Positions 22,480 to 35,609 of a DNA stretch of 64,000 bases are shown here, in pieces (position 1 is the first letter of the stretch; each line of letters starts with the position of its first letter). The notes under the pieces are model-generated. The model worked only from the letters and a program-made list of their open reading frames with translations, was not told where the DNA came from and searched no databases. Origin of the DNA: Loxodes magnus (Eukaryota > Ciliophora > Karyorelictea > Loxodida > Loxodidae); assembly GCA_946699065.1 (NCBI GenBank), contig CAMPDV010001711.1:1-64000 (forward strand), read 5' to 3'. The translations under genes and the position numbers were made by a program.

Positions 22480-25400
22480 ATATTTCATTTTAATTATGTT
22501 TATAAAGTTCATGCATTGTTCATTTCATCTTCAAACTCTTCTTCGTTGCTTCTCGTGTTTTCTTGTTTTTCTTCTTTCAGTTCCAATTAATTATTTGTGT
22601 TTTTTCATACAATTTCAATTCTTTTTAGTAGATTTTTATGAACATTTTTTATATAAAGGTCTGTATCCGTTTATTTAGAGGATTGAACTGTTAGTTTAGG
22701 CAGATTTGATCATAAAATATTGTTTTTCCAAGTTTTTCCCAGGAATTTTATCAGAAAGATTTCTAAGTTAGTACTGATAGTAGAAACATTAGAAGATATG
22801 TCTTATTGTGTCTTTTCCTCTATACATACAGAGATCATTTTTGAAAGGATAATGAAGCGTATATAAATCATAATAAAAGTCATAATTTTAAATACGTAAC
22901 TTAAAGATTGAAATTATTTCTATCCACTATTCCTTGTTAAGTTTAGTATTATTTATTTCAGGAAATTTATAAAGTCCTTCAAGTTTCTCTCCTTTTGCAA
23001 GTGGTTATTTCTCTATAGAGTAGAGTTGCTTCTTAAAAGTTTATTTCTTATTTTATCTTCAGAAAATTTTTTAATAGAAAGTTAGTTAGAAATCATGGTT
23101 GTCATTATTAATTCCAAAAAAATATCTTTTTACTTACTAAAGTACAAAGATTTTTAGTTTCAATTGTATTAAAAGTGTTTTTTAATAAAAGTATATAATC
23201 ATAATAAAGAATATCTAGCTATACAGAGCTAACACTTTATTCATAATTTTAAAATATTTATATTGTAAAAATAAATATTTTAAAATATTTAAACAAATTA
23301 ACTAGTTATTTATTAATTATTTAATCATTCGCTTTTAGAGTTTTAGGACAGCCTAGCTCTCGCCTTGATGCAATATTAAAATAACTTCTTGAAAGATATA
23401 ATGGGGATATTCTGCTAATCAATTTCTGCAACCAGGAATCACCTTGCATTTTGAATGCAACTCCATTAGCATTTACTTCAAACCTACCAAGTCCGGATAA
23501 TCTCTCAATTGCATTTTCCACAAGAGTAGGATTCTACTATGGACCTTACTAAAGATTAAGTTTATAATAAGACAATTAAAATTTTGATTCTTCCATTCTT
23601 CTATTTAAGAACTTTTTATTAAATAAACGATAAAATATATTTTAAGATGCTTAAATAATAATAATTATTATTATTTTTTACTATATTTTCATTTGTAATA
23701 AATAAATTTAGTATAACTCCTGATTAATTATCTTGCTCTATATCTGTTTTATCTTCCTCTTCATCATCATTGTAGCTTCTAAAGCTTTCTTAGTTCAATA
23801 TTTCTTATAAAAATTCTACATTTTGCAAATAATTAGATTTCTTGTCGAAATAGTATTTTATAGAAGCATTTTATCCTAAAATCTATCTGTTCTAATTATT
23901 TTTGGGTTGGAAAATTTTGATTAAAGTAATTTTAATTATAAATCAAAAGTTTAGTAAATCATAGCATTTGAAATCTTTAAATTCTTCAATCAAACCTTTA
24001 GAATTTCACATTGTTCAATATGTACGAAAGTATTCAATTCTCCACAATTGCAAAATTCTGAATGCTTTATTTTATAATTTCTTTTCTTCTAAAATTAAAA
24101 ATTGTAACAGAAAGTTCTTATTTTGTATATTGAAATAATTTCTCTTGCTTTGTCCTTGTTAAGTGTTTATATGTATAATAAGGAAATTTTTCTGGATTGC
24201 TTTAAATTTCTCCAAAATAAAGACTTTTTTAGGCATATTACTCATCCGAATCACTGCATCTTTAAAAAATTTCTTTTAAATTAAATTTTTAGATTCTTTG
24301 ACAAATTTTTTGCTTTCATAATTATTTAATTTATTTAAAATTATTTGGATAACTTCTAAAGATTTTTAAATTAGTCTAAGTTATCTCTTAGATCTATTAA
24401 AAAGAAAAGTAATATCCGAATCAGTTTTTAATTAAGTTTCTAACTTTATTTTTATTTAGAATTGTATATGTTTAATTGCAATGTAGTATTCAATTGGTAA
24501 TCAATTTAGATCTATGAAACAAGATTCATTACATGTCTAGTTCGGACTTTGTAAGTCCTATTTTGATACTTTTCTTTAGCTTGCATGAATATTATTTTTA
24601 AATTTTTTTAAATTCCACTAACGATAGCTCAAGACATTATTTCTGAACCATATTCTATTTTGGATGAATAAATGATCGAAAATTCTGTTTATAATTTGAT
24701 GATGTTATATTTTTATATTTAGATAGCTACAAAATAGCGCCATTTACTCATTATCTATACTTTTGATAGATTTCATTGCAGTGAGATTTATAGTATTTAT
24801 ATTCATTAAATTTGTATCCCAATTATGTTATATTATTAGATTTTTTAGCCTATATGCTATTCAAAGTTATTTTTGGTTAGAATCATTTTTACTTTTATGT
24901 TTCTTTAAAAATCAGATATATTCACACTTTTCAACATTGATAGGTAATTTTACTCAAATAAAAATTTTACAAGTTACTTAAATCAATGAATTCATGCTTA
25001 TTTCATCTGAAATTAGGATTAAATCATCTGCCCAAGCTTTCGTAGTAAAAGTTCGACCAAATATCTTAAAACCGTATTTTTTTGGTAAGTTTCAATATTT
25101 CTTATAACAATATCATTGATGATCATAGCAAGAACTTGTCCATGTGAACTCCCTTATAAAACTCTATTATTATAGAGAAAATTTCTAGATAGGGCTCTGG
25201 CTAAATAAATCTAGCATCCAATTATTTATAAAAGGATTCAAAGCTATTAATTAATGCTAAAGAAAGCTTAATTCTTCTTAAATTATCAAAAAGTAATCAT
25301 CTATCAATAGTGTCAACTTTTCTACATCTATAAGAGTAGCAATAAGTTGCTTTTTCTTTCCTCATCTTATATGAAAATCTATAATTTGTTGCAGAGTCCA

Positions 25401-26800
25401 TACATTATGCGTAGTTTAATTGCTTTTAAAGAATCCTTTTTATGAGGGGTGTATAATTCTACGCTAATTAACTTATTCATAAAGTCTCTAAGTTAATAGT
25501 TTTTCGTAAAATTTTAGAATTATGCTAATAAGAGCTATAGATCTCTAATTCTTTTATTCATTTTTTGATTCTTTTTTATAATTAGAGAGAATTCTTATCT
25601 ACTTTAATTAATTAAGAATTCGTTGATTTCTTAACATATTATTAATAAACTTTCAAAGAACAATATGGAACTATTTATTTGCATATTTAATCAATTCTGC
25701 TTTAATACCATCTAAACCTGATGATTTATTATCTAGTTACTTATTATTACTTAAAACTCATTAAAACTAAAGAGATTTAATCCTTGTAGATAAGATTCTT
25801 AGTATTTTTTAACAAAATCACTATTTTAAAAATATTATAAATATTTTTATTACATGCTTTTAATTCTTTCTAATCAATATCCTTATTTGTATTGAAAACA
25901 TTATTTTCTCAATTGTTTATAAAATGAGAAAATACTTCCAAATCTAAATACATATTGTTGCGCTTCTTTGGATTTAAAATTTTAATTGTTTATTTAAACA
26001 TTTTATGTAGAGGTTTGTTAATTTTTCTCTATTATTTGTACTTATTTTATTTTAAATTACTAGTAATTTCTTTTATTTATATTAATTTTTTTAGTTTTTT
26101 CTTAAGATAATTTTATTATTATATAATTTGATCTTCCTTATTATTCTAAGGCCTATTAATAAGCTTTTATTGCTTAGTTCGCAGCATTAAAACTTTAAAC
26201 TAAGTTTGATGGCAATCTATTAAAATTATTATTAGGCAAACTTATCCTAAAACATTATTTACATTATTTATTAGTATCTGCTTAATATAGTTATATTTTT
26301 CGTCTATATCATTTTCATTTATCAAGTCGAAAATTGTTGAGCATCCATCAAACTGAGAATTTTAATCGGATTTTACTTTTAAATTCTAGATTTTATTAGT
26401 TTTAAAATTAACTTTGAGAGCAAGTATTTGAATATTTGAATATTTAAATATTTAAATTAAGTAATATCAAAAACTGATCTGTATCAAGTGGTATTTTTAT
26501 ATAAAAATTTAGATTTATTTCTTTAATTTTTTCTAAAGTATATTCTAAATCTTTCTTAATCTGAATTAATTTTTATTCATTAAAAGGTTATAAAACCCCT
26601 AAATTTAATGTAAGTCTTTCCACTATTTTTACAATTTTTCTTTCAATTTAATCTGTTTTAAGTGAAGTTTTCTATTATTCGAGAAAATTAGTGATTTTAT
26701 TTTTGTCATAATTAAAGAAAGATTCTTGCTTTTGCATTTCTTATGAAAAAGATATTTAAGAATTGTTTATATTTTGTTTATGACATAAAAGAAAACATAA
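22480..26800 (-). pseudogene. LINE ORF2 remnant (endonuclease/reverse transcriptase)
   Basis: Minus-strand landmarks, in order: an endonuclease end and linker (I-N-E-N-D-I-D-E-K-Y-N-Y-I near 26300, matching I-D-R-D-N-L-E-D-Q-Y-T-Y-I of the intact LINE); S-G-L-D-G-I-K-A-E-L-I-K-Y-A near 25700; K-A-W-A-D-D-L-I-L-I-S with the W as TGG at 25034-25032; and a finger remnant C-M-Y-R-G-K-D-T-I-R-H-I-F-Q-C near 22800. The TGG is independent proof that TGA in the intact copy encodes Trp. Frames change many times and about half of the endonuclease is missing. A GC-rich patch (23321-23560) interrupts it. Confidence 0.75.
23321..23560. other. GC-rich patch inside the inverse LINE
   Basis: Unlike its surroundings it is GC-rich and open for 66 standard-code codons on the minus strand. 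Its inner part, read on the minus strand, shares gcagaaattgattagcagaa (one mismatch) with 53131-53150. Runs of (AAT)n and (ATT)n lie just right of it (23655-23680). It may be an inserted fragment of another LINE 3' end. The function is unknown. Confidence 0.4.
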
Positions 26801-26859
26801 TTTATTAAAGTTACTTCAGCTTTTTTTATTTAATCAAATAAGAGTTTGTATAAGTTTTT

Positions 26860-27526
26860 TCTTATCAGAAATCTTCTTCGGAGTAGACTTGTACTATTTC
26901 TCTCTTTGCCGTGTTTCCAATAAGAATGCCTTTATAATTTTTCAATATAAAATCCGTGTTACCTTTTATTTCATTAGTACTAGAGGTATTGCTTGAATTA
27001 TTTATTGTTCTTTTCTTCTATATAATTTTGTTTTTTTGAGCAGTATATTCTAAATATTTTATTTCAATTCTTTCGTTCTTCTATTTTTCCTAAAATTTCC
27101 AACAGTTTCTTATCTTGTGCCCTTGGTTCTTACAGTATCTGCATCTTATTATCGTTCTTCTTTATGTATAAATTAATGCTTAGTTTATTAATTCTCTCCC
27201 TTTCTCTACATCCATAAGATCATAGTTTATCTTATTTTACATTTCCAGATTTTTTTCTTAATTTATTATTTGTAATTTTTCTTCAATCCGCTGGATTAAT
27301 GAGTAAATTTGCCGATTATAAGATTTATTTACGATATCGCGTTTTAATCCATTTTTTCCTTTTTCATTTAATTAATTTGCTAAGTTAGAACACATACTTC
27401 GTTTGAAAGTTCTTAAACTACCTGCTAGAGTTTAAGATTTTCGTTTTGTAGATTTTGAAGATTTTTTTATATTTCTTATTATATTTTATTAATATAGCTT
27501 GGAGATTTTTATTTTTTAGGTGTCAT
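26860..27526 (-). pseudogene. LINE ORF1 with CCHC zinc knuckle (one frameshift)
   Basis: ATG 27526 (M-T-P-K-K-Q-K-S-P-S-Y) starts a Gln/Asn-rich coiled coil (N-L-Q-N-E-N-L-K-L-Q-Q-V-V-Q-E-L). After one frame change near 27330 it continues to a perfect CX2CX4HX4C knuckle, C-R-Y-C-K-N-Q-G-H-K-I-R-N-C, near 27110. A Ser/Thr/Asn-rich linker follows. Such proteins coat LINE RNA. It lies directly upstream of the ORF2 remnant on the same strand. Confidence 0.75.
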
Positions 27527-27730
27527 TTTTATATTTTATTTATAATATGAAATATTTTATTTGCTTTAGCATGCTTAACTTATTTGCATATCTTTTGTTT
27601 CACTTATTATAACTATAATTTTTATATTATTTCATTATAAATCACCCATATTCAAATTTTAGTTCACCATATTGTTTTAAAACCCCTAACTTTTATATTT
27701 TTTTAATTTCCTCATTTTATAAAAATAATA

Positions 27731-29233
27731 ATGGGATAAAATTTTAGTCGATTTGGCTTTTAGAAGGAAAATAGATAAGTGGAAAATTGATAAGAGGAAG
27801 AATAATGATAGATAAACAATCAAAAAGATAAAAATAAGAAATAATAATAAAAGTATACAGTTCATATAAATTCCTTACCTCTTTACATCTTAGAACTAAT
27901 CTTTTCTTATTTAGACTTCAAACAAATTTGTAGGAATGAATAAGTGTAAAAAAAGTGACTAAAAGTATAATATGAAACCTTTTAAGTTAATGCTCATAAT
28001 ATTTTAAGAAACTTAAAAAAGACAAATAATAGTTAAGAAATATGTTTTGAAAATGAGAAAGATAAAAAATAAATAACTTAAGAAGATGCTATATAACTTT
28101 TGGAAGTAATTAAATAAAGTTTTAGTAAAATAGAAAAGCATAACTCTATCTCTTTATTTTTAAATCTTAATGAAATTCATTGTCTTGAATAATACAAGCG
28201 TAAAAATAAATAATTTGAGAGAAAATTAGATGAAATGATATAGTATCTTATTGAAATATTAAGAAAGTAAAAATAGATTAAGTAAGAGCATATATAAAAC
28301 TAAAAAGTACTTACATGTGGATAAAAAATAAAATCTTTTTATTTTAAAGGAATTTGTTGAAATAATTACATTAGTAAAGTTTTACTTTTATGCCCTAATT
28401 TAAAAATTTTGCAAATTGAAAGTTGTGATATTAAAGAAGAAAATCTTGGAAATATAAATAAACTATAATATTTAAAAGAATTCTATTTAGATCATAATAG
28501 GACAGAATTGAATGGATGATATTTATAATTTAATAGTGACTGTTAACTTTAAACTGTTTCGTTTTAAGGCTCCTGAATTAGAAAATGTTAATTTTTGATA
28601 GATTATTTAAGATTAAAAGGAGAAAAACTAAGAAGATTATATCTTGAAATTGGGTATTTAGACTCAGATCAATTAATTGCAATTTTCTAAAATAGTTAAA
28701 ATTTAGAAGATATAAAAATTGAATGACTTAAATAAAAGCATTAGAAATGATTATAATATATAGAATAAAACTTGCTAAATATAAAAAGTTTAAAATTATG
28801 ATAATGTTAAATTGATAAATAAGCACTCTTTTAATTTTTTTAGAACAATAAATCTAATATAGAAAAATTAGAATTTTAAAGTTGTAATTAAATAGATTTA
28901 GAAATAATTGAAATTATAATTTAAAGATTCTAAAACTTAAAATCCCTTAGCTTATATAGTTGCTAAAATATCAACACATAAAGCATTGATCATATTTTCT
29001 AAAATAGCAAAAGTTTAGAAAAATTAGAATTAGTTTTTTTAGATTTAAAAAAAGAATTGAGATTAAAGAATGAATAAGATTAATTCTATGAGTTCTGAAG
29101 TAAATTATAATTATTTGAACTATAAGGTTGCAAAATTAATTGAAATTAAATTTCTGAAAATATGATAAATTAATTAATTGAGTTAAAGAAACAATTTCCA
29201 AGTCTTAGAATAAAAGGAATATAAAAGAACTAA
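27731..29233 (+). CDS. F-box/LRR protein, family copy 1
   Basis: ATG 27731 gives an intact frame of about 500 codons. Residues ~40-80 are an F-box (N-S-L-P-L-Y-I-L-E-L-I-F-S-Y-L-D-F, then W), which would dock to SKP1 of an SCF ubiquitin ligase. A charged helical linker follows, then leucine-rich repeats to the end (for example L-C-P-N-L-K-I-L-Q-I-E-S-C and N-L-K-S-L-S-L-Y-S-C) for substrate recognition. Trp is TGA in several places. The end is unclear: no TGA follows for over 100 codons, while copies 3-5 have TGA at the matching point, so TAA at 29222 or 29231 may be the stop. Targets are unknown. Confidence 0.85.
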
Positions 29234-29599
29234 ACTTTAAAACTTATTTTTTAATAAAGTTAACATTTAAAAATAATTGCAACTTTTATAATATTTATTA
29301 TAAATTTTCTATTTATAAAAGGTCCTTTAGCATAGTTTATTTATATATTATTTAATTAGTGTTGTATTTATGACTTTTTAGAATTGTTTATAACTTCTTA
29401 TTACTTTATATTAAATAATTTATAAGCTTTATTTCTAATTTTCTTATTAATTTAAGATATTTAAAAGTTAATTAATGTATATTTAGTTATAAGTTATATA
29501 TTTTTATTTTTAAACTAAGAGTCTTTTAGATTCCTATTTTTTATTTTTATTAGTTTTCTAATAAAAACATTTAAATTAAAAAGATATCTTTTACTTAAA

Positions 29600-29870
29600 A
29601 GAGAACAGTAAGGACTTGCCCATGCATAAATTTCCATATATATGGTAATCACAATCAGCTCTATTGATGGACTTATTTTCAACTCCCAATCACATTAACA
29701 AAAGCTCCATGGTTCTGTAGTTGAATACAGGCCGAGGATGAATTAAAATCCGGTCGGCCTTTTCGAAGCCTGCTCCCACCGGAAAAAATAAGTAGTTCGC
29801 TCCAAGGAAGATATCCAAACAATTAGCCAATGAACCTGGATTTCAAAATAAAGTGTGAATTTTCATAAGC
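29600..29870. other. GC-rich patch with strong stem-loops
   Basis: A GC island in AT-rich DNA. ggccgagg (about 29732) can pair with the downstream cggcc of ggtcggcc (about 29752), and ccgg elements at about 29750 and 29790 frame another stem. No ORF is convincing and no second copy was found in this window. 29234-29599 and 29871-30419 are plain AT-rich DNA. Confidence 0.35.
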
Positions 29871-30419
29871 TCCTAATTTAACTATAATTTTAGATTTTAA
29901 TAACCATTTTTAAACTAAGCTTGAAGAAAAGTAACTTTCTTAAACTTTTGTCACTAATTTCAATTAATATTGGTTTAGATAGTCACCTACTTATTTTTTA
30001 ATATATTAGAGTTTATAAAAGAAATAAACTTTTTTCTCTATAATTATTAATAAAGATGCAATTCTTTTCAGTAACTTCTGACATTTTATTATTTTAACCT
30101 TTAAAAAAGAATAATAAATCTAAACTTAATTAATTAAATATCTAAGCCTAATAAAATTTCTAAATTATATAGAAAGTTCTTCATAAGCTTAATTAATATT
30201 TTATTAATTAGATTGCTAAAGATAGTTATAAAATGAGATATGGATAGCCAGAACAAGACTAAAAATACTTAATTTGATTAAGTAAAAACATATAGAATAA
30301 GGAGTAGATATTTAGTTCATTTACTAATCTTTAATTAACTTATCTGCTTTTTTAAATAACTTGGAAAAAAGCTTAAAGAAGATAAATTTAGCATCCTTTC
30401 TAGTAACTTATTATATATT

Positions 30420-30611
30420 TTTTTAAAGAGGCTCTCGAATTCCAGAAAACCATCATCTATCACTGCATACCCCCTAAATTGATAGAAAAAAATTGTGGAC
30501 AAAGGCATGGAGATTCATATCTTCTCCCTTAAAACATTTTAGATTGCTTTCTAATTCAAAAACTTAAAAAATAAAACTACTACATAAGGAAAAGGATTAT
30601 TATTAGCTAAG
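30420..30611 (+). other. GC-rich leader upstream of the second LINE
   Basis: A moderately GC-rich block (gaggctctcgaattccagaa onward) directly before the ATG at 30612. Its position suggests a LINE 5' UTR or promoter, but no promoter motif is recognised. Confidence 0.3.
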
Positions 30612-33600
30612 ATGGAAAGACGAATACAAGCAAGCAATCAAAGAGAAAAGAAACAATACAGGAAGAAGTTAACGACATCAACAACTATACCTAGAAATGA
30701 GTATGAAGAGATCTTCTTGATAATAGATTCGGATAAATAGCAGGATCTATAAATTGTTCACGAATTTGCATGGCAGAACTATTCCAAATGGGTTGAAAAC
30801 TCATATTTTAACTCCTTTCTATAGCAACTGTCAGGTAGGCAAAATATTGAAATGCAAAATATTTAACAGGACTTAACAATCTAAGAGTTCCTTAAGCAAT
30901 CTAAACAAAATTATATCAGAATATTGTAAGAATCCAAGTGTTATAAAGAGGTGCAATCTTAATAGCGTTCACATAGAAACATATGAAAAATTCGAGCAAA
31001 AAAAGGATGGAAGTACAAAAAACTGATAATATCAACTGAGAAAATAAATATAGAATAATATTTTAATTACTAAAACTATCCAGTGCATTATACCTTGGAT
31101 ATTGACTTAATCACTGTACAAATGGAGTTATTACTATCGAATTTGAAAAAATTAGCGAAATTGTCATCAACATCCATGAGAATACAACCTGACTAAATGG
31201 AAAAATAACTTTGTATCTACAATTAGAAGGACATATAAAAGATCATTAATTCAAGATTTAAGATAAGACGATTAATATGAATCACCCAGCATATGAAAAT
31301 GCGATAATTGTTAAGTAATTGGACACAATAACTATCAAGGCAAAAAGAGACAAAACGAGTTGTTATAAATGATGTAGAAAATATATAGAGGTGCTTGATG
31401 TAGGTTGAACTAAGAAGCAATACCCTACTGAAAAAAGGAGAAGAAGAAAAAATAGAAAGTGTAAAGGAAGAAAAAAGAACACAAGAATAATTCGAATGGA
31501 CACTCTATTAACCAATAAAATAATACTCTAAATTTTAAACATAATGGATTTATTCTTAATCAAAAGAATACTCAGAATAAGCATCTCAAAACAAAATTCC
31601 CAAAGTTGATACAAAATGCTATCAAGAATAATATAAAACTATAAAAATTAAAAATAGAGACTAAAAAAATGGAAAAAACCAGGAGTCTGAATATTAAATT
31701 CTTACTTAATAGATCAATCTTAAGTCTCAGCTACTAACAAGAACCAAGGATTCAAAAAAAAAAATATACTCCTGTTAAGAATTGGGAAATACAGAAATTT
31801 CCTAGCAACTTGAAAAAGCTAGAAAAACGCCATGAAAAAGCCATTATTTAGCTTTATTTCTTAATTGAGAAAATGATTACAGAAATATAAATCCTGAAGG
31901 TGGAAAACAAGAATTTTCGGTTTCTTTTGTAAGATAAAAAAGATGATCAAGGTTTGGTAAATTAAGTTTAATTTTAAATTGAAGCAATAACTTCCAAATT
32001 TGTACTAATAGAAAAAATTAGTAACAAATTTATAGAAAATTTAAGAAGAAATTTACTTACCAATTAGGATAATAAATTCAAACAGAAAAGATGGAAATTT
32101 AACAAAAATTTAAAGCAATAAAAATTTTATTTCAAACCCTTAATAGAACGATTTATCAAAAGACTGGAAATTTATGGAAGTAATGTTTGAAGTGAAAAAG
32201 AGTGCTTGAGAAGCACTTAAAATAATTTGGAACATCGAGAAGGCTATATTGTAACTTTTTTGGAGTTATTTTCAGAAAGAAGCTGGCGTTATCTGATTCA
32301 AATGTGACATTACTCGAACAAAAATTTGATAATTAATAATATCAAGATAAATAGCTTTAAAAGGACAACAATTACCTTAAAGATTATTTAGAGAAGCTGA
32401 AAAAATTACAAGAAGATGGAAGAATAATTCTATGAGCTTATTGAAGATAAAGAATAATTATCTCAGTTTGAAATTGATTCAGATAAAGACATGTATAGTT
32501 GAGCATTGAATATAAAAACTTTTTATCGTCTTTAATTTGAGGAAATATTTCCTCTAATTAAAAATAACTTTACCCTTCTAGTTAAAATTAATTAATTAAT
32601 TAATTAAAGAATAGAGAAAATAAGCTGGAAATAGCACCTACATTCAAATCAAAAAAAAACAGAACTCTAAATCAAACTTGAGGTTTATAAATTAATATAA
32701 ATTACAATTTAAGTAAAGAGAAAGCAAATATAGAATACATATACTTTAATCCAAAAAATTTAAGAAGATTATGGTTTTGAAGTTTAAGAGAAGACAACAT
32801 AACAAGATAAAATTAATTGAGAGGAAAAATAAAGCATTGTAGCATAAAACTGCATAAACCGAAAACATGGAGTCAAGTTAAATACATAAAAGCTTGGCTT
32901 ACATAAGTATAAGGGTTAATCAGTCAAAAATAATACAAGAGAAAATAAACCCTGGAATATTCATTATAAGAGGAATAAGGAAAAACAAGAAATAACTAAT
33001 AAATTCATGGAATGAAAATGAAAGATATCATGGTCCTATAATAGAGCCATGTGGCTCAAATTATTGATATGTTGTACCTCTACGGATTCGGAGCGAGCAT
33101 AAAAGTAGGATCAAATAATAATATAGAAGTTGCTTTTACGTTAAAGAAAATATTTTTTAAATAGGGTAAAAGAAAAAGAATTTAACAGACTAAGCCAAGC
33201 AGAAATATATTAGGCAGACAGAATATTAAGTATAAACTCGGATTACATGTTAGTAATAAAAAATATTTATGCTCCGATAGCCTAAGATCAAGCAGAACTG
33301 GATCTTTTAAACAACGGAGTAAAACAATTTGTGCACGCAGCAAATGATTTAGGCCTCATATTAATTATGAGGATCTTTAATGATTTTAATCAAATTAATT
33401 AAACACAGAAGGACAATATCTATTGAATCTTATGCAGGAGGTCAAATCGGCATGCGAATATCTAATTTAAGACCCGATATATATTACTGTATAGGAAAGA
33501 GGTAGATTCAAAATTGACTATTATCTAACAGATCAATTATTTACACCCAATTCAAGCGACACTAAATTTTACTAACAAAGGACAATAGGAAACCATTACC

Positions 33601-35580
33601 CTGGTAGAATAATATTATAGATAGTAAAAAAAGCAGGAACTATGTAAAGTAAAAAATGTCTGTTTTAAAAAGCTTTAGTAAAAATTTGTCAAGAAAAATT
33701 CTAGAAATGATTCGAAGAGATAAACATAAAAAATTTCTCACATCAAAGATATGAAGAATTTTATGATGAATGGTATTAAAAAATCTATTAAGATATAGTT
33801 CTGATATACGAAATTCTACTTAGATAACAAGAAAATGCAGCCACTCAAATGAAACGAAACAACTAAGAAAATAATTTAAGCTATGTCAACAAAGTAAAAT
33901 GATAAAAAAGATAAAACAAACCAACTATAATACTGAAGATTAAAATAAGATAGGAAAATAGAAGCAAATATAAAAAAGAATGTAGAAATCAATATAACAT
34001 CATCCTCAATGCAATTAATAAAGGGAACCTAAATGACACAAGAAAGAATATGTAGATATTATATGAAAGAGGAAAAATGGCAAATAAATGAGGAAAGCAT
34101 TCAACATTTCAAGATATACTGAGAAAACCTAAATAGGAATGGAAATAGCAATCTACCAAATCAGTTTAGAAACAGATTACCAATGGAAATAAAAATGACT
34201 GAAATATAATAAATGCATAAAAAATTTATCACAATGAAAAACAGCAGGTCTAGATAAAATATAGGCAGGCATAATAAATTCTGGGGGTTAAAAATTAATA
34301 AAGGTAACGGCTAAGCTAACGAAAGAAATATTAGAATTAGGAAACATTCTTAAGAAAATAAAAGAATCATATATTGTACTTTTTCATAATAAAGTTAATG
34401 CAGCTCATTCGAAGAACTATAGACCTATCTCCCTTATAAATTATGCGCTAAAGATTATAGACCTAAGGATATTTGAATAAATAAAACCATAATAAAACCA
34501 TATCTAATCAACCATGATGATGAATTGAAATATGGTTTCAAGCCAGGTAAGGCCTGCGCACAATATATTTTCAATCTCAGAACTATAAAGAATGACTTTA
34601 TAAAAAAATATATAGAAGCAGCTGAAATTTTTTTTGCATAAGGAAGGCCTCTTATTCAGAAATAAGGTCAGATATATAACAGTTTTTGAATGAAATAGAA
34701 GTTTCTGAACAATTAATAAAAAATTTTGCGGAAATATACAGAGAAGAAGATATTAAACTGAAAACAAATGGTTTTCATTCTGATAGATTTAGAACAGAAA
34801 AGGCAGTTAAATAAAGATGTATAATATATTAAATATCATAATGAACATATTTCTAAATAAAATAAGAGAAAAACAGATTGGAATAATAATAGAAATGGAA
34901 GCAGAATATTTTATAATGTAAAGATATTTTGTAACATTAGTGTATGCAACGATATAACATGCATATTATAACCAGACGAAATACAATAACTGAGTGAAGT
35001 ATAATACATATGACCCAAAAGATACAACATGAAAATAGCTGATAAAGCAAAATGACTATAATTAAATGGAAATAAAAATAAAACTTTAAAGGTCAATAAA
35101 CTTAAAAGGTATAGAGATAGAAAGGGCGAGTACTTTTAATTATCTGGATTACTGGAGATAGGAAAAAGTATCATTCTAAAAGCATCTAGAATCTAGAATT
35201 ACTGAATATTAAAGAATATAAGGATGAAATATAAATAAAATCCCATTATTAAAAGGCATTACTCCATATAACGTACAAATGGTACTAATATTTTGTTAAT
35301 TAAATTTTTAGATACGGAAGTGAATACATTCCATTAATATAGAAATTATAGAAAATAACATATTAAAGAACTTGAAAAGATATAACTAAAATCCTTTAGA
35401 GCGATAACAGATGGATCAATCTGCGTTTAAACGAAATACTTGAATGCTAAATGCAATTTACTAAAATTTATTTCTACTTATGATATCGAAAGCTAATATT
35501 CAGACGGAAATTATTATATATAAAATGGCTTCTAAGAAATAACAGAACTTTGAACAAAACATTTAAACAGGAAAATTCTC
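30612..35580 (+). pseudogene. Second LINE, diverged lineage: ORF remnant
   Basis: ATG 30612 (M-E-R-R-I-Q-A-S-N-Q-R-E-K-K) opens about 200 in-frame codons of Gln-rich coiled-coil sequence. After that frames break repeatedly. Endonuclease remnants lie at 33260-33600 (N-I-Y-A-P, then F-N-D-F-N at the G-D-F-N position, and N-H-Y-P near the S-D-H position). Reverse transcriptase pieces are at 34240-34960: A-G-L-D-K-I-Q-A-G-I-I, K-N-Y-R-P-I-S-L-I, Y-G-F-K-P-G-K-A and V-Y-A-T-I where Y-A-D-D-I would be. The catalytic Asp pair is lost. Sequence is well diverged from the LINE at 14.6 kb. Its C-terminal part resumes at 36401 after an insertion. Confidence 0.75.
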
Positions 35581-35609
35581 TAAAAAAATAAAAAAACGAA
35601 ATAATTACA

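Larger units (their letters stand above)
22450..27530 (-). mobile_element. Decayed inverse LINE with separate ORF1 and ORF2
   Basis: On the minus strand a CCHC ORF1 (27526 to ~26860) is followed by an ORF2 with endonuclease remnants, reverse transcriptase motifs and a C-terminal finger remnant near 22850. This element has the usual two-ORF LINE order, unlike the fused ORF at 14667. Edges are approximate; no target-site duplication was identified. Confidence 0.7.

Noticed and set aside
23321..23521. 66-codon ORF as a host or bacterial gene
   Set aside because: It is short, has no recognised motif, and sits inside a LINE remnant with a partial match to another LINE fragment.
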